From positions 2,970,461 to 3,034,460 of the forward strand of contig CM069593.1 of the NCBI GenBank assembly GCA_035771175.1: a stretch of 64,000 nt of DNA, in the 5' to 3' direction. The notes under the pieces are model-generated. The model had not been told where the DNA came from and made no database searches. It saw nothing but the letters and a program-made list of their open reading frames with translations. The translations under genes and the position numbers were made by a program. Of this stretch, positions 1-10,262 are shown piece by piece (position 1 is the stretch's first letter; every line of letters starts with the position of its first letter). Source of the stretch: Paratinospora sagittata (taxonomy: Eukaryota; Streptophyta; Magnoliopsida; Ranunculales; Menispermaceae).

Positions 1-292
1 TTAAAGTGGACAGATAAGTGTAGGCCCGAACTCAGACTTAAAATCGAGACTTCACACCTCAGGACCTTCACTACATCTTATACATCGTTTTCCATCCAAC
101 AATGCTACGTGACTTTGGTTTACTTCAATGTTAATTACTCAAAGCATATGTAAGCTTCAAGAGTTATACTAGTTTAAATAATTTCTTCAAATATATACTT
201 CCAATTATTGATCCAATGGCAACTGAGACTTCAATAAAAAGAAATATTTATTTTTAATGATACAGTTGAACTTACAACCTTGTAGAAAGCAA

Positions 293-886
293 TGTTTGGA
301 AAAATACCTAAACCCTCCAATATAACAGATTCAATAAAGAAAAGAACAATATAGATCAACACCTACAACTCAAAGATATACGTGAAAAATTCCAAAATTA
401 GAAAAAAAAAACTACGGACAAAAAATAATCCACTATCAATATAATAAGTATCTGAGAGGAATTAAGCACCTCAAGTATTTTTACACCAAATTGTACACGG
501 ATCTGAGACTTTAGTAAAGAAAAATAACAGAAAGAGAATACACAAAAGAAAAATAGAACTTCAACCGCGTCACCCGCACAAGTTCTAAACTCTACACTCT
601 TGCACAAAGTTTTCAAGAACCAAGTTTCACCTTCTTCTAGATCTCACTTACTAGTTGGGATGATCAATAAACAATGAGGGACCTCCTATATATAGACTTT
701 CTAGCCATAATAATTAGAAATTGTGACCAACAAGGATTCATCATTCTACACTAACACACTTTCCTTATTCAAATACAACTAGATCATAAAACACTTATCC
801 ATATTTAGAAAGTCTTAATTACTTTCTAAATACATGTTTCATGTTCTAAAACAACAAGAAATTCATGTTTGAGCCAAAATCCAATA
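293..886 (-). repeat. 3' LTR of the Copia element
   Basis: Direct repeat of 2346-2877. On the plus strand it begins TG at 293 and ends near 886, opposite the CA end of the other copy at 2877. It holds an extra block at about 370-420 that the other LTR lacks. The gag-pol end and purine tract lie immediately to the right, which makes this the 3' LTR of a minus-strand element. Confidence 0.88.
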
Positions 887-968
887 ATCTTCACCTTGAC
901 GAAAACGCCAATGCATTATCTGTTTCAATCTCATATTTTTGCCCATTTGCCCTCATGGGCCATGATAC

Positions 969-2137
969 TCAATGCTGAGAATCACCCACGTCCAAGTCAC
1001 ACTTGAACTTGTCAATCGGAACCCACTTTCTAATCAACCTTTTAGACTCAGATCTTGCTCCACATGTTAATTCTGGTTTGCCCATCAACATGTACAAGTT
1101 TTTGTCTTGAACACCTTTCATGATCATAGTAGACTTCCAGAAAACTTTCAATACTCCATCTTTACCAGAGTACTAATAACCTTCAGAATCTAACTTGGAA
1201 AGAGAAATTAGATTCTATGTAAAACTCGACACATGTTGAACATGAAGTGCAATAACGGGTCCGTCAAACAACTTCACCTAAACTTCACCCACTCCCATTA
1301 TTGGCCTTTGGGAGTCATCAATCATCAAAACAAACTCGCCACCAATACACCTTGCATACTTGCCAAACCATGCCTTGTGTACATAAATATGATGTGTGGC
1401 CCCGGTATCAATCACCCAATTGCCCTTATACTGTAAATTTCCACCATTAACAGATGCCATAAGAACAAAATCACTGTTGAACTTGACAACATTCAGATTG
1501 GTACCGTCGCCATCGACATTCTTATTTGCCGACTTGGAGCTATTTGCCGAACTTGCTCCTTTTCCTTTCAAATTCTTTCAATCTTTCCTTAGGTGCCCTG
1601 ATTACCCACACCCCCAACATGTCCCCTTCACAAACTTTTTAGGATTCCACTTTTTTCTACCTATGTCGAGCCCTCAAAAGAATCATTACTAGCACCTTTT
1701 AATCTTCTCTTTTTAGAAAGTAGCGTACTAGTAACTTCTTCAAGATTCACAGTATCATTCTCATACATTAACGTAGTCTGAAGATGTTTATAGGAAGCTG
1801 GAATGGACCAAATCAGTCGAAGTGCTTAATCTTCAACCTCAATTTTTACTCCAATTGCTTCTAACTCAGAAACAATACCATTGAGAACACTAAGGTGATC
1901 AGCTATTGTTGTACCTTCTTCTATCTGCAACGTGTGAAACTTTTCTTTAATATATAAACGATTTGAGAGACTTTTTGTCATATACAAGTTTTCTAACTTC
2001 TTCCAAAGATCTTTTGCTGTAAAATTACCTTTGATATTCCCAAAAACATTCTTTGCAAGACAAAGTCGTATCGTACTAGCAGCTCTCATATCCAACTCTT
2101 GCCAATCCTCATCACTTTCTTTACCTTTACCTATCAA
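969..2137 (-). pseudogene. Copia gag-pol remnant with internal deletion
   Basis: Three blocks remain in order on the minus strand. 2137-1826 is a UBN2-type gag domain (includes DLWKKLENLYMTKSL and YIKEKFHTLQI). 1571-1278 holds the start of the aspartic protease with WVIDTGATHHI. 1151-969 holds a GAG-pre-integrase motif (KDGVLKV-like start, NLYMLMG) which runs straight into VPIDKFKCDLDVG, a match to the final residues of Copia RNase H. A zinc-knuckle relic at about 1622-1580 (CWGCG, SGH) carries in-frame stops TAA (1604-1602) and TGA (1580-1578), one replacing the last cysteine. The rest of pol is missing. This is an inactive relic, not a host gene. Confidence 0.88.
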
Positions 2138-2332
2138 AGCCTTCCGCAGCCCTGACTAAATTAAAAAATCTTTGACTTGCTACCACAAGCCAAAATTTGT
2201 TTTTCCATCAAACTTTTCCACATCAAACTTTAATTTGGATGAATAATTCAACATCTCTAAATCTCTTCACAGTTTAATGAATTAATTGAAGTATAACTTG
2301 AACCGTTTAATTGAAGTATAACTTGAACTGTA

Positions 2333-2344
2333 GCTCTGATACCA
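2333..2344 (-). other. Primer-binding site (tRNA-iMet)
   Basis: On the minus strand this reads TGGTATCAGAGC, the usual plant LTR-retrotransposon site complementary to the 3' end of initiator methionine tRNA. It sits directly inside the 5' LTR, which fixes the orientation of the element. Confidence 0.9.
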
Positions 2345-2345
2345 A

Positions 2346-2877
2346 TTTTAGGGAAAAAACGCCCAAACCCCCCAATATCACAAATTCAATAAAGAAAGGA
2401 ACAATAGAGATCAACACCCACGGGCAAAAAATAATCCATTATCAATATAATAAGTACCTCAGAGGAATTAAACACCTCAAATACTTCTATACTAGATAGT
2501 ACACAGATCTGAGACTTTGGTAAAGAACAATAACAGAAAGAGAATAATCAAGAGAAAACTAGAACTTTAACCGCGTCACCCGCACAAGTTTAAAACTCTA
2601 CACTCTTGCACCAAGCTTTACCTTTTTTTAGATCTCACTTACTAGTTGGGATGACCAATAAACAATGAAGAACCTCCTATATATAGACTTTTTAGCCATA
2701 ATAATTAGAAATCGTGACCAACAAAGATTCCTCATTTTACACTAACATGGTTTCTTTATTCAAATACAACTAGATCATAAAACACTTATCCATATTTAAA
2801 AAATCATAATTACTTTTTAAATATATGTTTCATATTCTAAAACAACAAGAAATTCATGTTTGAGTTAAAATCCAACA
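2346..2877 (-). repeat. 5' LTR of the Copia element
   Basis: Partner of 293-886, sharing long stretches such as the parts around 2460-2600 and 2750-2870. On the minus strand it starts TGTTGGATTTT, a common Copia LTR start. It would carry the promoter of the element. The inner edge is one base from the tRNA primer site. Confidence 0.88.
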
Positions 2878-3125
2878 AGCGAAAGGGACGTCAAACTATT
2901 CCAACTAAAATGGAATTGAGCATCTCATGATCATACTTGAACTATTAAATGGTATTGTATAGTTAATTTAAATCATTTTCTTATAAACTTAAAAATGTAT
3001 TTTAAATAACTGTATATTTCATATAATATAACATTTTATTATAATATGACATATAAATCAGATATTCCCCAACTCAGGTAATTAATTTAGTCAGCAGTCG
3101 AAGTTGACAACTAATAAAACTGAGA

Positions 3126-3512
3126 AGAGATGGTGGTCAGATATTTATAGAATCATTTTTAAAATCCCTTATGTTAGATATGTCCAAACCAAAATTAATT
3201 ACTAAACAGCCTTAAAGATTTTTCTTGACAAAGACTTACGCAGAAGGGTCCCTAAGAGATGGCGGTCAGATATTTATAGAATCATTTTTAAAACCCCTTA
3301 TGTTAGATATGTCCAAACCAAAATTAATTACTAAACAGCCTTAAAGATTTTTCTTGACAAAGACTTACGCAGAAGGGTCCCTAAGAGATGGCGGTCAGAT
3401 ATTTATAGAATCATTTTTAAAACCCCTTATGTTAGGTACGTTCAAACCAAAACTAATTACTAAACAGCCTTAAAGATTTTTCTTGACAAAGACTTATGCA
3501 GAAGGGACCCTA
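3126..3512. repeat. Three tandem copies of a 129-bp unit
   Basis: Units start at 3126, 3255 and 3384, each opening AGAGATGG(T/C)GGTCAGATAT and closing GCAGAAGGG(T/A)CCCTA. Copies differ at only a few bases, so the triplication is recent compared with the LTR element to its left. No open frame runs through the unit. Confidence 0.95.
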
Positions 3513-3717
3513 TTTGTAAAATTTTAGAGGTCTTCGTTTCATACTCAGATTATTTAATTATGTATGATATGACTTCGTCTTGCAATTGATTAGATTAAGG
3601 GTCAGATACACAAGCCCAGCTTTTTAATCATATTAGGCTGCATATCTTTACCTTTAAAATAATAATTAAATAGGAAATTAGTACTTAACCTTAAAGTTAT
3701 AATATTTATCAGATGTA

Positions 3718-3940
3718 TTTTTTTTTTTGAGACTTGAGTGTCCGAGTCAGCTTATGTGTATCCAACTAATTTAAAAGAGTACAAATCTCTAACCCGCAAA
3801 AAGACACATCTGAAACTTCGAAAAAAATCTCTACTCAAGCTTATATATACCTTAGAAGGAGAATAACTGAATGAGGTTAAAACTCGTGACCTTTTGGTAA
3901 CTTGTCCTTCTATCTAATTACTTGACCAACACCACTATGG
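3718..3940 (-). mobile_element. tRNA-derived SINE, minus strand
   Basis: Read on the minus strand, it has an A-box-like TGGTCAAGTAATTAG near its 5' end (about 3930), a B-box-like stretch GGTCACGAGTTTTAACC (about 3880) and ends in a poly(A) tail (T-run at 3718-3728). Flanks TTTATCAGATG (3705-3715) and TTTATCAATG (3941-3950) match apart from one missing base and look like the target-site duplication. It has no coding capacity. Confidence 0.72.
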
Positions 3941-3950
3941 TTTATCAATG

Positions 3951-6194
3951 AATTTCTAACAATGAAAAATCATATAATTATCTCAAAAAAAAAAAAAGAA
4001 ACATCTAGCATGAAATTATTGAGCATTTATACTCATAAGTTAGAAAAATAATTAATATCAAATAACACACCATCTGTTGTTCCATATTCATTTCATTATT
4101 GAATGATATAATAAAGATCTTATTAATTAAATACTTAAAGAATCTGGTAAGTATAGATGCAATGACGATGGTAAAGTGGCACGTCATGCTCATGCATCAC
4201 ACGTGTGACCATGTGAGCATGGGAAGGGTCAGGAACCTTACAATCCGCTACACACAAGGGCTATAATTTTATAGACCATGTCCTTGCATAAGATAGTTGT
4301 AAAAATAACATCTAATTCATTAAAAAGAAAGTGTAAATTTATAAAAACCTGCAACAGTGGGCCCTTAAATAATTATGTATAGGTCTATTATACACAATCT
4401 TATATTTTTATGCATAATTTTATTTTTACGACTTGAATTTGTGACTACGTGATCACACCACGTCTATTCTTACTGTTAAGTTTTAGATATATGATATGAA
4501 TGACTGAATTGTTTAATTAATTTAAGGAGCCTTTAATTAATTTTAATTAATTATTTTATCTTTACTCTTTTCTTAGAATACAAAACAAATGCCATTTGTC
4601 ACAACTAATTGCTAACTCAACAAATGATATTTTGGGCATGTATGAAGTAATATATATATTGTAAAAAAGTATTATATTGAATGTAAGTAAGATAAACATA
4701 CTTTGACGATTATGCATTCTCATAACACACACGCAACCCATAGATATAAAACTGTTTTAAGAAGTGAAATCCAAAGCAAGGAGGACCTCTTACTTCCTTT
4801 TTTTCTTTAATGATGCTTCTTTTTATTTTTTATGTTTTCGGTACTCAAAGTATGAAAGCTGATGTCACTTTTATATCATGACTATATAACCACTTCAGAT
4901 GATAAATATCATCTTTCTGATCTAAGTTTTTCGGATTTTTATAATTGAGCTTATAAATTTGATGCTTTGTAAGCATGAGATAATACATGAATTGCCAGCT
5001 AAACTTGAATAGAATAAAACTGATATCTATCATATTGCCTATTTGCTGGGTAGCATCTAGTAAACATGGTCATGTTGATTGGGCCAGTTTGTACAATTAA
5101 ATCCTTTTTTAATTATTTATGCTACATTCATTACGCAGAGAAACCGTAGGATTACATGGGTTTGGGGACTATTATGTCAGCCTAATCAAGAACAAGAAAA
5201 CATCAGAATAAGAAACAAATTTTACATAAGAAATAGTTTCGGAGGGTGCTCAGGAGTTGTTGAAGTGGTCGAGCCTGCTTTCGGCTTCCTTTGATCGAAG
5301 GACTTGGTGAGCGTCTTTCACTGCTTCCTTTTGTTAGTTGTTTAGCCTATCTCATACGTGTTGAGTGGTGACAGAATTCTTTTCTCATAGACCGTGACTG
5401 TCATGGAATCTCCATCTAGTAAAGACAGAGAAGTTGTGAGCCTAGTTAGGGCCGTTTGGAACCCTTGAAAGCCCCCAATCTTTGTTTCGTGTTTAGTTCT
5501 TTAGTTGAAGTCAGCCCCCTCCTTTAACTAGTTTTATTTGTTGTTAAAAAGTGCGAGCTAGCTAATGATGTCTCCTTAAACTAAAAGTGATAAGGAGTAG
5601 TTGTGGCCTTATTAGCTTTGTCTTCTTTTTTAACAAGTTGGGGTTGGCTAGGAAATTCAATGTAAACATTATAGAATGACAAAAAAGCATTACAATAACC
5701 TAAATGCACATTATTTAATAAAATAGTTACACAAATAACAATAAATCACTTATTTTTTACCATTGTTTAGTCTAGTTCTCTCTTTCAAATCAAATCACAT
5801 CATACGTTAAAAAAAATTAATAATGTGCAATTTAGTTTGTGATTAAAAAAATGAAGATAAAATATTCAATGTGAAAATTCACAAAACAAGGTTATCTTTG
5901 GTTTAATTTGAAGACAATTATACTATCTAAAAACATAAACAAATTGTCATCCAAGTAAAGCCTTTAAAGACTATTTTCAAATTCAACAAAACTAAAAGCA
6001 TTTTTCATGCTTTTCGAATTTCACATATAATCCCAGGCTAACTTTTTCCATCATTCTTTTTAAAAAAAATCATTTATATTTAAGTAATCATGCTTTTTTC
6101 AATAAAAAAAAAAAAAAAATAATCACGTTTTTTTTTTTTTTAAGTTTCTTACTGTGTTTCTGTCTTTTAGACTAGACTAATCTGTGCACAAGCA
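3951..6194. other. AT-rich intergenic stretch, no gene seen
   Basis: Reading frames are short and interrupted, with long A/T runs. The frame at 5079-5294 has no recognisable motif. I see no RNA gene here. Confidence 0.6.
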
Positions 6195-6199
6195 CTGCA

Positions 6200-6335
6200 A
6201 AAATATTGGACGACACTCCTTTAAAGGGTAGGAGTTTCGATTTTAAGACCCCCTATGGTCCTACCTCTCAACCACCTTGAGCACAGACACCGACCATACG
6301 TACTACACCACGTGGGCTACTCGGTACTCACGTTT
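6200..6335. mobile_element. Possible tRNA-derived SINE remnant
   Basis: The stretch contains a B-box-like GGAGTTTCGATTTTAAGAC and, on the opposite strand, GCTCAAGGTGGTTGAGAGG, which resembles an A-box. No target-site duplication is clear, and orientation is ambiguous because both strands show tRNA-like words. Confidence 0.3.
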
Positions 6336-6446
6336 TTTTTGTCATTTTAAATTTTCTATTACATAAAATTGTACGAGACTCAAATATGGGTTGTAAACTA
6401 ACTTAATTGATGAGTCCAATTCAGCTATATACACCTTACTATTGAA

Positions 6447-6507
6447 GGCCCAAACGAATCTAACGGACTAAACTATCACTTACATTTGTTAAATATCAAA
6501 AAGCCCA
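6447..6507 (+). promoter_or_regulatory. Two site II elements upstream of CBF5
   Basis: GGCCCA at 6447-6452 and AGCCCA at 6502-6507 are reverse complements of the plant site II core TGGGCY, bound by TCP factors. Site II plus telo-box is the usual promoter grammar of plant ribosomal-protein and ribosome-biogenesis genes, which fits the gene starting at 6729. Confidence 0.6.
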
Positions 6508-6619
6508 ATTTGAGTCCAATCCCATGTTAAATCAACACTGCAAATCAACGGTCCTGATCTTCTCAAGCGACAAACCTCTCTGTTCTACGCTCATATTTCT
6601 TCACTTTCCCCCACCGTTA

Positions 6620-6651
6620 AAACCCTAAAGCTCGCAACTCCTAAACCCTAA
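6620..6651 (+). promoter_or_regulatory. Two telo-boxes at the CBF5 5' end
   Basis: AAACCCTAA occurs at 6620-6628 and again at 6643-6651, within about 110 bp of the start codon and probably in or near the 5' leader. Telo-boxes are characteristic of translation and ribosome-biogenesis genes active in dividing cells. Confidence 0.75.
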
Positions 6652-6728
6652 AACCATAAAACCAAAAGGAGCTCAGAAGTTTAGACGAACTCGACTGCTC
6701 TCACTCTCCTTTCTTCTGAAACCCAAAA

Positions 6729-8483
6729 ATGACTGATCTCGAGCTCTCGCGTTCAGAGAAGAAGAAGAAAAAGAAGAACAGAAACAAAGAATCAGAACCC
6801 GAAACAGACCATCAAAATGGCCTCAACAAATCAATCGATTCTGATACCATCCAGAACCTAGATTACTTGATCAAGCCCCAAAGCTTCACACCATCCTTAG
6901 ACACATCTCAATGGCCAATCCTCCTCAAGAACTACGACAAACTCAACGTCCGAACCGGCCACTACACGCCTCTTCCTTCCGGCTATTCTCCTCTCAAGCG
7001 CCCTCTCGCAGAATACATCAGGTACGGCGTTCTCAATCTCGACAAACCCGCAAACCCATCATCGCACGAAGTCGTAGCCTGGATCAAACGCATTCTCCGA
7101 GTCGAAAAAACCGGTCACAGTGGCACCCTCGACCCGAAAGTCACCGGAAACCTAATTGTCTGCATCGACCGAGCCACCCGTCTCGTCAAATCGCAACAAG
7201 GCGCCGGGAAGGAGTACGTCTGCATCGCGCGCTTGCACTCTTCGGTCCCCGATGTTGCCAAGGTGGCTCGAGCGCTGGAGACGCTGACCGGAGCGGTTTT
7301 CCAGCGGCCGCCGTTGATTTCCGCGGTGAAACGGCAGCTTAGGATTCGAACCATTTACGAAAGTAAGCTTCTTGAGTATGACCCAGGTAGGCATTTGGTT
7401 GTTTTTTGGATTTCTTGCGAAGCGGGCACTTATGTGAGGACACTTTGTGTTCATTTGGGGTTGATTTTGGGGGTTGGAGGCCATATGCAGGAGCTCCGGC
7501 GAGTGCGGTCGGGAATTTTGGGGGAAAAGGATAATATGGTTACAATGCATGATGTTATGGATGCTCAATGGGTTTATGATAATTATAGGGATGAGAGTTA
7601 TTTGAGACGGGTTATAATGCCGCTCGAAGTTTTGTTGACGAGTTATAAGAGATTGGTTGTTAAGGATTCGGCGGTGAATGCTATTTGTTATGGTGCGAAA
7701 TTGATGATTCCGGGGTTGTTGAGGTTTGAGAATGATATTGAGAATGGGGAAGAGGTTGTTTTGATGACGACGAAGGGGGAGGCTGTTGCTTTAGGCATTT
7801 CGGAGATGACAACGGCAGTGATGGCGACTTGTGATCATGGCGTGGTGGCGAAGATTAAGAGGGTGGTCATGGATCGGGACACTTATCCAAGAAAATGGGG
7901 GTTGGGTCCTAGAGCTTCGATGAAGAAGAAGATGATGGCGGAGGGGAAATTGGATAAGCATGGGAAACCAAATGAGAATACTCCCGCGGAGTGGTCGAGG
8001 AATGTGGTTCTCCCAACTGGAGGAGATTCTGTGGTTGCGGGACTTGCAGCTGCGGCTGAACCATTGGTGAAGAAAAAAGAAGATAGAGAGGACGGTGCGG
8101 GGCATAAGCGTAAATTGGAGGAAATTGGTGATAGCCCGGCTGTGGTTCCTTCTAAGAAGGCAAAGGTGGAAGAGGTTCCCGAAGTAGTGGAAACGGATAA
8201 GAAAGAAAAGAAGAAGAAAAAGAAGAAGGACGCGGAGAATGGTGAAGTTGGGTCTCCTGATGAGAAGGCTGAGAAGAAGGAAAAGAAGAAGCATGAAGTG
8301 AAGGTTGAAGCTGGATCGTCAGATGAGGAGAAGTCTGAGAAGAAGAAAAAGAAGAAGAAGAAGAAGAAGGAAGCTGAGGAGGATGGTAATAAGAGTGAGG
8401 AAGAGGCAGATAGAAGTGAAAGGAAGAAGAAAGAAAAGAAAGAGAAGAAAAAGAAGAATAAAGATGCAGGAGAGCAGGAGTAG
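6729..8483 (+). CDS. CBF5: H/ACA snoRNP pseudouridine synthase (dyskerin/CBF5/NAP57)
   Basis: Intronless, 584 residues, from the first ATG. Dyskerin converts uridine to pseudouridine in rRNA and snRNA, guided by H/ACA RNAs with NOP10, NHP2 and GAR1 in nucleolus and Cajal bodies, and also binds telomerase RNA. Seen: lysine-rich N-terminus (11-16), a DKCLD-like segment (about 45-103), the TruB-type core with [18 protein letters not shown] (104-121) and [12 protein letters not shown] (129-140) where Asp135 is the expected catalytic residue, [10 protein letters not shown] (193-202), [15 protein letters not shown] (230-244), and a PUA domain (about 305-380). From about 445 the tail is almost entirely Lys/Glu/Asp blocks, a nucleolar-type signal. 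Length and lack of introns match Arabidopsis NAP57 (about 565 residues). Looks intact and functional. Confidence 0.97.
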   Translation: MTDLELSRSEKKKKKKNRNKESEPETDHQNGLNKSIDSDTIQNLDYLIKPQSFTPSLDTSQWPILLKNYDKLNVRTGHYTPLPSGYSPLKRPLAEYIRYGVLNLDKPANPSSHEVVAWIKRILRVEKTGHSGTLDPKVTGNLIVCIDRATRLVKSQQGAGKEYVCIARLHSSVPDVAKVARALETLTGAVFQRPPLISAVKRQLRIRTIYESKLLEYDPGRHLVVFWISCEAGTYVRTLCVHLGLILGVGGHMQELRRVRSGILGEKDNMVTMHDVMDAQWVYDNYRDESYLRRVIMPLEVLLTSYKRLVVKDSAVNAICYGAKLMIPGLLRFENDIENGEEVVLMTTKGEAVALGISEMTTAVMATCDHGVVAKIKRVVMDRDTYPRKWGLGPRASMKKKMMAEGKLDKHGKPNENTPAEWSRNVVLPTGGDSVVAGLAAAAEPLVKKKEDREDGAGHKRKLEEIGDSPAVVPSKKAKVEEVPEVVETDKKEKKKKKKKDAENGEVGSPDEKAEKKEKKKHEVKVEAGSSDEEKSEKKKKKKKKKKEAEEDGNKSEEEADRSERKKKEKKEKKKKNKDAGEQE

Positions 8484-9921
8484 ATGGCTGGGCCTAGAGG
8501 CATTTCTTTGATCGAGAAAGCACTCTCCTGTATGTTCTTATGTATTGATTTCATATGTATTTGGGTGTTAGCTGCTCTTGTAACCCTTGCATGTTTCCTG
8601 CAGAACTAGTTTTCATGTTTTAGCTCTGCAAATTAGCCTGGTTTACTTTACTTCTCTAGTACTTTGAATTATGAATTTTAATTCTCTAGTATGCTTTTTT
8701 CATTTAAGGTCTTCAAACTGTAGAATACATTTTCTTTCAAGAATATGAGTTCATTTCTTTTTTATATTGGGCCTTATGTTTCCTACATGAACAATTAAAA
8801 GGATTGAAACTTCACTTTGGGTGTTGTTTTTGTTGTGTTTCAGCGTTTGCCTGCTGAAAACTTACTCATTGAAAAGAATGTTAGATTAGTCGGTGTTTGT
8901 TTGCCAATGGTGTAATTTCATGAGAAATGGACTTCTACGAAGTCCTGAGCCAAATTTTTGCATCTTTTGATATACTGCTTAGTCATGTTATTATTTTTTC
9001 ACCTGTAATGATCACAATTGAACTTTGTATTATTTTCTTATCTGGTTATGGAAACTGTTTGATTGATTAAGATATTCAACTGGATGGTGTGTTCAAATAG
9101 TAATGGAAATTGAGTACAATATGAATTTTGATATCTAACTCCTGTCAAAATGCAGATCAAGGAAGATTACAACATCAGGTAGCTGACTCCTGTCATATAT
9201 ATTTGATACTGTGCTAATATGTTTGCTAATGAGATAATGAACATATAGGCATGGTATTTGAATCTCGTAGGTGCCAATAAAAAGGGTTGCCCAACACATT
9301 CAGATTTTACATTTACATAAATGGATGACATTGTTTATCATATTGCTATCAAAATGGAGTCGAACTGTAGAATCATATTTTCCTTTTTTTGGTGACAAAA
9401 ATAGAATCAAATAGTGTCATTCAACCAACTTGTTCTGACCTTTCAAAAAAAAAAAAGAACCAACTTGTTCTTACAAAATATTGAACATACAGAACACTCA
9501 GATCATTTATTTGATCCCACTCTAATGTGTTTACAAATATTCAAAAAAGAATCATGCATTCTCCTGAGGCTCCTTGAAAATATTTATTTGCAGTCAAGTA
9601 TATTCCAGTTATCAGCATCTTGTCAATAACTTGAACCATTCATTACTTTCTGCTATACCTTGCCTCAGATGCTTGTACAACTGCTTTTTTAATTTTTTGC
9701 CTTGCTGTTCTACTTTTCCTGTCAGAAAAATACACTTTTGCTTGAATTCAGTATCACCTTAGATGCCTCGATGACGGTCCTTAGGTGTGTTCTTATCCAC
9801 TTCTGATGAATCAATGAAATGCTAATCAAAATCACTGCAGTTTCACCTGAATAAATTGTTGCGGCCTCATAATATCCTGAAGTAGTGACTGCTCAAGATA
9901 TTGCATATTCATGCTGTCCAA
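8484..9921. other. 3' flank of CBF5 and spacer
   Basis: The first few hundred bases are T-rich and presumably hold the CBF5 3' UTR. The remainder is AT-rich with no convincing reading frame on either strand. Confidence 0.5.
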
Positions 9922-10236
9922 CTAGCCCTGCCAAAGATTCCACACATAATTGAGGTACTTATCTTCCTGTCTGTCTTCAAGCCAAGGGAGATCTTCCATT
10001 CTTGTCTTTGTTGTTTCTGATGTGCGCTCAATTGGGCCATTCATCATCCCTCTTCGGATGGCTTTGCTAAATTCGACAACCCTCTTCAATCGCCTTTGAC
10101 ACCTACAATGTATGAGATTTGTTCTTTCTCCTGAAGATGGGGAAAGCTCTTAAAGATGCCGCAAAGCACAGTAGAGCCAGCATGACAATAGAGTTCATCT
10201 TTATCAATGGGCATGACTTGCATTTGAATCGCAATA
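9922..10236 (-). pseudogene. Unassigned coding-like stretch with a frame break
   Basis: Directly downstream of the acyltransferase stop, the minus strand reads like protein in two successive frames. Frame one, from about 10236, gives DKDELYCHAGSTVLCGIFKS, continuing to a Lys-Gly-Asp end and TGA near 10095. After a shift, frame two gives RRLKRVVEFSKAIRRGMMNG, then a Pro/Trp/Asp-rich run ending YVWNLWQG and TAG (9924-9922). A possible 3' splice site (TTATAG) precedes the block. I do not recognise the family. It could be a decayed gene end, an exon of an unseen gene with a missed splice, or chance. Confidence 0.3.
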
Positions 10237-10262
10237 TGCCTATAAGAAATTCACAAGAGTGA

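Larger units (their letters stand above)
293..2877 (-). mobile_element. Internally deleted Copia LTR retrotransposon
   Basis: Two direct repeats (293-886 and 2346-2877) flank a short internal region of about 1.46 kb. Seen: flanking pentamers AGCAA (288-292) and AGCGA (2878-2882) look like a target-site duplication with one change. A primer-binding site for initiator methionine tRNA lies just inside the right-hand LTR, and a purine-rich tract (887-899 on the minus strand) abuts the left-hand LTR, so the element is transcribed on the minus strand. The interior encodes a Copia-type gag, a protease start and a GAG-pre-integrase piece, then jumps to the extreme end of RNase H. Integrase core and reverse transcriptase are absent, so it cannot move by itself. 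The LTRs differ at many positions and by a block of about 50-60 bp, indicating an old insertion. Confidence 0.9.

Noticed and set aside
7115..8554. Several minus-strand and shifted frames of 79-223 codons across CBF5
   Set aside because: They are mirror frames of a confident gene; low-complexity Ser/Phe runs come from the Lys/Glu-rich tail read in reverse.
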